This document shows positions 60,998 through 64,000 of a DNA stretch of 64,000 nt, in pieces. The DNA comes from Fictibacillus arsenicus (GTDB lineage: Bacteria; Bacillota; Bacilli; Bacillales; Fictibacillaceae): the NCBI RefSeq assembly GCF_001642935.1, contig NZ_CP016761.1, forward strand, positions 1,178,001 to 1,242,000. Reading direction: 5' to 3'. The translations under genes and the position numbers were made by a program. Numbering within the stretch: position 1 is the first letter of the stretch; the number at the start of each line of letters is the position of its first letter. The notes under the pieces were generated by a model. It saw nothing but the letters and a program-made list of their open reading frames with translations, was not told the origin of the DNA and ran no database searches.

Positions 60998-62959
60998 ATG
61001 AAAAGGAGACTGAATATCCCCAGTTCTGACTATGTTAATTTTAATTCTTCTGTTCAAAAGGCTTGGTCCGCTTATATTGAAAAGGATGATTTGTCGGAAG
61101 GTAAAATACGTACTGACATTCTAAATTCATGGGAACGTTCAAAACAATTTGGTGTTGATCCTTTTCAGTTAGAAGTTAAAGAAGTTGTGCAACAAGATGA
61201 CTTGATTTATAGACGTGAAAAGAATGACACTCTACTTTCCTTCGCTTTACCTGATATGAAATACCTCTCAGATTCCCTCCAACATACCGATACAATAGTG
61301 ACCATTTCTGATAAAAATGGCGTAATTCTTAACTCTTTTGGGGACACTGCTATCTTGAAAAAAGGTGAAAAAGTACGGCATATGCCCGGTGCTGTTTGGA
61401 CTGAAGAAGTAGCCGGAACGAATGCAATTGGAACGGTACTGAAAAGCAAGAAACCAGTACAAGTTTTGTTCACTGAACACTTTTGTACTGGATGGCACGA
61501 TTGGTACTGTGCGGCGGCACCCATACTTAATCCGTTTACAAAAGAGTTACTTGGAGTTTTTGATATTACTGGTAAAAGTACTATTATAAATCCCCATACA
61601 ATAGGTCTAGCTATTTCAAAAGCTAACCACATTTCAAAATATATAGAACAAAATGTTTACCAATATGGCTTAAAACTTAACCCTTTTTTAAACGCGACGC
61701 TAGATTCAACTGAAGACGGAATTATTATTGCGGATGCGAAAAAGAACATCTTGAAAATGAACGTAAAAACTGAGTTATATCTTAAAAACATGGGTGTTAA
61801 ATCTCTCAAACACCTTGGTGAATTGGATGCGTTAGTAAATCTTGTTTTAGAGGGCCAAGAAAATACCATAGAGCATGAAATTACACTACATAAAGACAAC
61901 TCTAGATATATTTGTTCTGTAATTCCCATTATTATGGACCAAGAATTACTTGGTGTTGTTATACGACTACGTGTAAGTAAGCCTAATTCTAAATTGATGA
62001 AAACTTCAGTAACTAAAGTGAATCAATTATCATCTACTAAATACAATTTTGGACAATTAATCGGGAAATCACCGAATTTTTTAAAAAGCATAAAACTGGC
62101 CGAGAAAGCGTCTCTGTTAAATTCCACCTTATTGCTTTCTGGCGAGACTGGCACAGGAAAAGAAATATTTGCACAATCTATCCATCATGCAAGCGAAAGA
62201 AAGAATGAGCCGTTTATAGCCATAAATTGTGCAGCGATACCTAGAGAATTAATAGAAAGTGAATTGTTTGGATATGAATCAGGATCGTTTACGGGTGCTA
62301 AATCTAAAGGTAGTCAGGGGAAATTTGAGCTGGCAAAAGGAGGAACAATTTTTTTGGATGAAATTGGGGATATGCCGCTAAAAGTACAAGTGCATCTCCT
62401 CCGAGTATTAGAAGAGAAAGTTGTTACAAGAATTGGCGGGGAAAAGCCGATTCCTATAGATGTCCGAATTATATCTGCTACACACAAAAATTTAATCGAT
62501 GAGGTTCACAAAGAACAGTTCCGCCAAGATTTATTATATCGTTTACGCGTGATTCAAATAAGACTTCCTTCTTTACGTGAAAGAACCGAGGATATCCCAT
62601 TACTTGTTAAACATTTTGTTAAAAAATTTAGTCCTCAATTCACTGACAAAGATGTACTGTTGCCTATAGAAACAATCCAATTACTTAAAAAATATCAGTT
62701 TCCCGGAAATATTAGAGAGTTAAAGAATATTGTCGAGCAGTCACTTTTCAATATGGAAGGAAATGTTTTACATCCTTATTATTTACCGTCTGAACTAATT
62801 GAGTCTGTAGAACATCCAATCGATTTTGAAAAAGAGCAGTTGATTGCAGCTCTAACGAGAATGAGCGGAAATATTACTAATGTAGCTATAGATCTTGGCA
62901 TTTCACGCGCTACCTTGTATCGAAAGCTAAAGAAATATGGCATTCAAGCCAAATTTTAA
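60998..62959 (+). CDS. Sigma-54-dependent activator, AcoR type (GAF-PAS-AAA-Fis)
   Basis: About 653 residues. A GAF domain (PGAVWTEEVAGTNAIGTVLK, GWHDWYCAAAPILNPFTKEL) is followed by a PAS domain (TLDSTEDGIIIADAKKNILK). The AAA+ domain has GETGTGKE near residue 381, and GSFTGA in place of GAFTGA, a variant seen in this group. A Fis-type helix-turn-helix ends it (NVAIDLGISRATLYRKLKKY). TGGAGG fits the ATG at 60998; the frame is open to 60929. It should activate the -24/-12 promoter at 63139. Confidence 0.94.
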   Translation: MKRRLNIPSSDYVNFNSSVQKAWSAYIEKDDLSEGKIRTDILNSWERSKQFGVDPFQLEVKEVVQQDDLIYRREKNDTLLSFALPDMKYLSDSLQHTDTIVTISDKNGVILNSFGDTAILKKGEKVRHMPGAVWTEEVAGTNAIGTVLKSKKPVQVLFTEHFCTGWHDWYCAAAPILNPFTKELLGVFDITGKSTIINPHTIGLAISKANHISKYIEQNVYQYGLKLNPFLNATLDSTEDGIIIADAKKNILKMNVKTELYLKNMGVKSLKHLGELDALVNLVLEGQENTIEHEITLHKDNSRYICSVIPIIMDQELLGVVIRLRVSKPNSKLMKTSVTKVNQLSSTKYNFGQLIGKSPNFLKSIKLAEKASLLNSTLLLSGETGTGKEIFAQSIHHASERKNEPFIAINCAAIPRELIESELFGYESGSFTGAKSKGSQGKFELAKGGTIFLDEIGDMPLKVQVHLLRVLEEKVVTRIGGEKPIPIDVRIISATHKNLIDEVHKEQFRQDLLYRLRVIQIRLPSLRERTEDIPLLVKHFVKKFSPQFTDKDVLLPIETIQLLKKYQFPGNIRELKNIVEQSLFNMEGNVLHPYYLPSELIESVEHPIDFEKEQLIAALTRMSGNITNVAIDLGISRATLYRKLKKYGIQAKF

Positions 62960-63049
62960 ATTTCGAATAAATAATCCACTTTTAGACCGTGAAATGGGTG
63001 CCATAAACAATGGTACTATGGTTTTAGCTTCTTTTAATAGGTTAAGACA

Positions 63050-63068
63050 TGAGACAGATTTTGTCTCA
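63050..63068 (+). promoter_or_regulatory. Candidate upstream activator site (19-bp palindrome)
   Basis: TGAGACA-GATTT-TGTCTCA is a perfect 7-5-7 palindrome about 75 bases before the sigma-54 promoter, with a further TGAGACA half-site at 63070. It is a good enhancer candidate for the AcoR-type activator. Confidence 0.7.
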
Positions 63069-63138
63069 ATGAGACACACAGTTTTTTAAATATAAGGGTA
63101 AAAATGCCTATTACTACGGAAATTTGAATATTTTTAAT

Positions 63139-63156
63139 TTGGCACACATCTTGCAT
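63139..63156 (+). promoter_or_regulatory. Sigma-54 (-24/-12) promoter of the SDR gene
   Basis: TTGGCACACATCTTGCAT matches TGGCAC-N5-TTGCA exactly, with GG and GC 12 bases apart. About 110 bases of leader separate it from the SDR start. Confidence 0.93.
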
Positions 63157-63265
63157 AATAATTAGTCACAATAATGAAGTGGGGTGAAAACGGAAAATCA
63201 ATGGCAAATTTTCAAGTGTAGAGCAGAGAACGAAATTCACAATAAAAAACAAGGAGGAATATCTA

Positions 63266-64000
63266 TTGGGTAAAAGGTTGGAAGGTAAAATTGCGATTGT
63301 TACAGGTGCGAGTTCAGGTAATGGGCGTGCTATTGCGCTTGCTTTTGCGAGAGAAGGTGCCAAAGTTATTTGTAGTGACTTACAAAAATCAGCCCGACAA
63401 GGAGGATATGAGAAAAGTATTGATATTGACACAGATGATCTTATTCGCAATCAAGGTGGTGAAGCTCAATTTATTAAAGGCGATGTAACAAAGTCAGAAG
63501 ACGTTCAATCATTAGTTGACGCATCTGTATCTAACTATGGCCGATTAGATATCATAGTCAACAATGCTGGTGTTTTTACTGGACTTGCTGGAATTGTGGA
63601 AGAATCGGAGGAAGCATTTGACTTAAGCATGGCTGTTAATACAAAAGGGGTTTGGTTGGGGTGTAAATTCGCCATTACTCAAATGTTAGAACAAAATGAA
63701 AGCGCTTCAAATGAATCGCGAGGAAAAATTATTAATATAGCTTCCATTGGGGGTCTTGTTGGTTTAGCACAGGAACCTGCATATTGCGCCTCTAAAGGTG
63801 CGGTTGTCAATTTAACAAAGCAACTGGCTGTTGATTACGCTCCTAGTCGCATTAATGTAAATGCTATTTGTCCCGGTTTTTTAGCAACTGCGATGGTAAG
63901 GCCATTTTTAGAAAATCCTGAATTAAATAAAGGTCTTCACGATCAATCACCATGGCCAACTTTAGGAACGGCAGAAGATGTTGCAAAAGCAGCTGTATTT
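63266..64000 (+). CDS. Short-chain dehydrogenase/reductase (3' end outside window)
   Basis: My own translation gives 245 residues to the window edge. NAD(P) motif IVTGASSGNGRAIALAFARE, LDIIVNNAGVFTGLAG, catalytic Ser in IINIASIGGLVG, YxxxK in AYCASKGAVVNLTK, and VNAICPGFLATAM. AAGGAGGAAT lies 6 bases before a TTG start. An acidic residue (CSDL) at the end of the second strand suggests NAD rather than NADP. First gene of a sigma-54-controlled unit; acetoin or alcohol metabolism is plausible given the AcoR-type regulator but is not shown. Confidence 0.93.
   Translation, partial: MGKRLEGKIAIVTGASSGNGRAIALAFAREGAKVICSDLQKSARQGGYEKSIDIDTDDLIRNQGGEAQFIKGDVTKSEDVQSLVDASVSNYGRLDIIVNNAGVFTGLAGIVEESEEAFDLSMAVNTKGVWLGCKFAITQMLEQNESASNESRGKIINIASIGGLVGLAQEPAYCASKGAVVNLTKQLAVDYAPSRINVNAICPGFLATAMVRPFLENPELNKGLHDQSPWPTLGTAEDVAKAAVF

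Overview
The window looks like low-GC Bacillaceae chromosome (Bacillus/Fictibacillus-like; genus not assigned). Supporting signs are purine-rich AGGAGG-type ribosome sites, frequent TTG and GTG starts, U-tailed hairpin terminators, a SelO ending in Cys-Gly-Thr and a DUF2935 protein. No rRNA, tRNA or CRISPR array was seen.

Layout. 1-9.6 kb: mostly single-gene units (LD-carboxypeptidase cut by the left edge, DinB-like, SelO, DUF2935, pentapeptide repeat, glyoxalase-like, Nudix, NAT-like, SGNH esterase, AraC regulator). Three look-alike terminators and a decayed glyoxalase tail fused to a 21-bp repeat array sit among them. 10-13.4 kb: one large secreted protein joining a phosphodiester glycosidase domain to a calcineurin-type phosphoesterase. 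13.7-23.8 kb: accessory region of Nudix hydrolases, GNAT acetyltransferases and small lipo/membrane proteins. At least four genes there are broken by a single stop or frameshift, and an IS1182-type element has a 26-bp target duplication. 24-28.2 kb: VanZ-like, Gfo/Idh/MocA oxidoreductase, small membrane proteins, MaoC-like and alpha/beta hydrolase genes.

28.4-37.0 kb: a sigma-54 activator (PrpR type) with a -24/-12 promoter in front of a six-gene acyl-CoA operon: MenB/BadI-like crotonase with a zinc ribbon, AtoE-like carboxylate transporter, PaaK-like ligase, zinc MDR dehydrogenase, 3-hydroxyacyl-CoA dehydrogenase and enoyl-CoA hydratase. It probably imports an organic acid, activates it to a CoA thioester and oxidises or hydrolyses it. 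The substrate is not determined. A degraded copy of the upstream hydrolase's 3' end lies just past the module, so the module looks inserted.

37.3-46.2 kb: a secreted Excalibur/YHYH protein, a PH-like protein and a defence island: McrB-like AAA protein, DUF2357/PD-(D/E)xK partner and a DUF262-DUF1524 (GmrSD/SspE-like) protein. Beyond it lie a three-subsite res-like site, a serine-recombinase start killed by a stop codon, and a structured non-coding stretch.

47.2-58.3 kb: a divergent LysR regulator with a perfect T-N11-A box, then a nine-gene peptide operon: amidohydrolase, M19 dipeptidase homologue, TPR protein, complete oligopeptide ABC transporter and M24 peptidase. 59-61 kb: DUF4145, coiled-coil and GIY-YIG proteins. 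61-64 kb: a second sigma-54 activator (AcoR type) with a palindromic upstream site and a near-consensus -24/-12 promoter driving an SDR dehydrogenase cut by the right edge.
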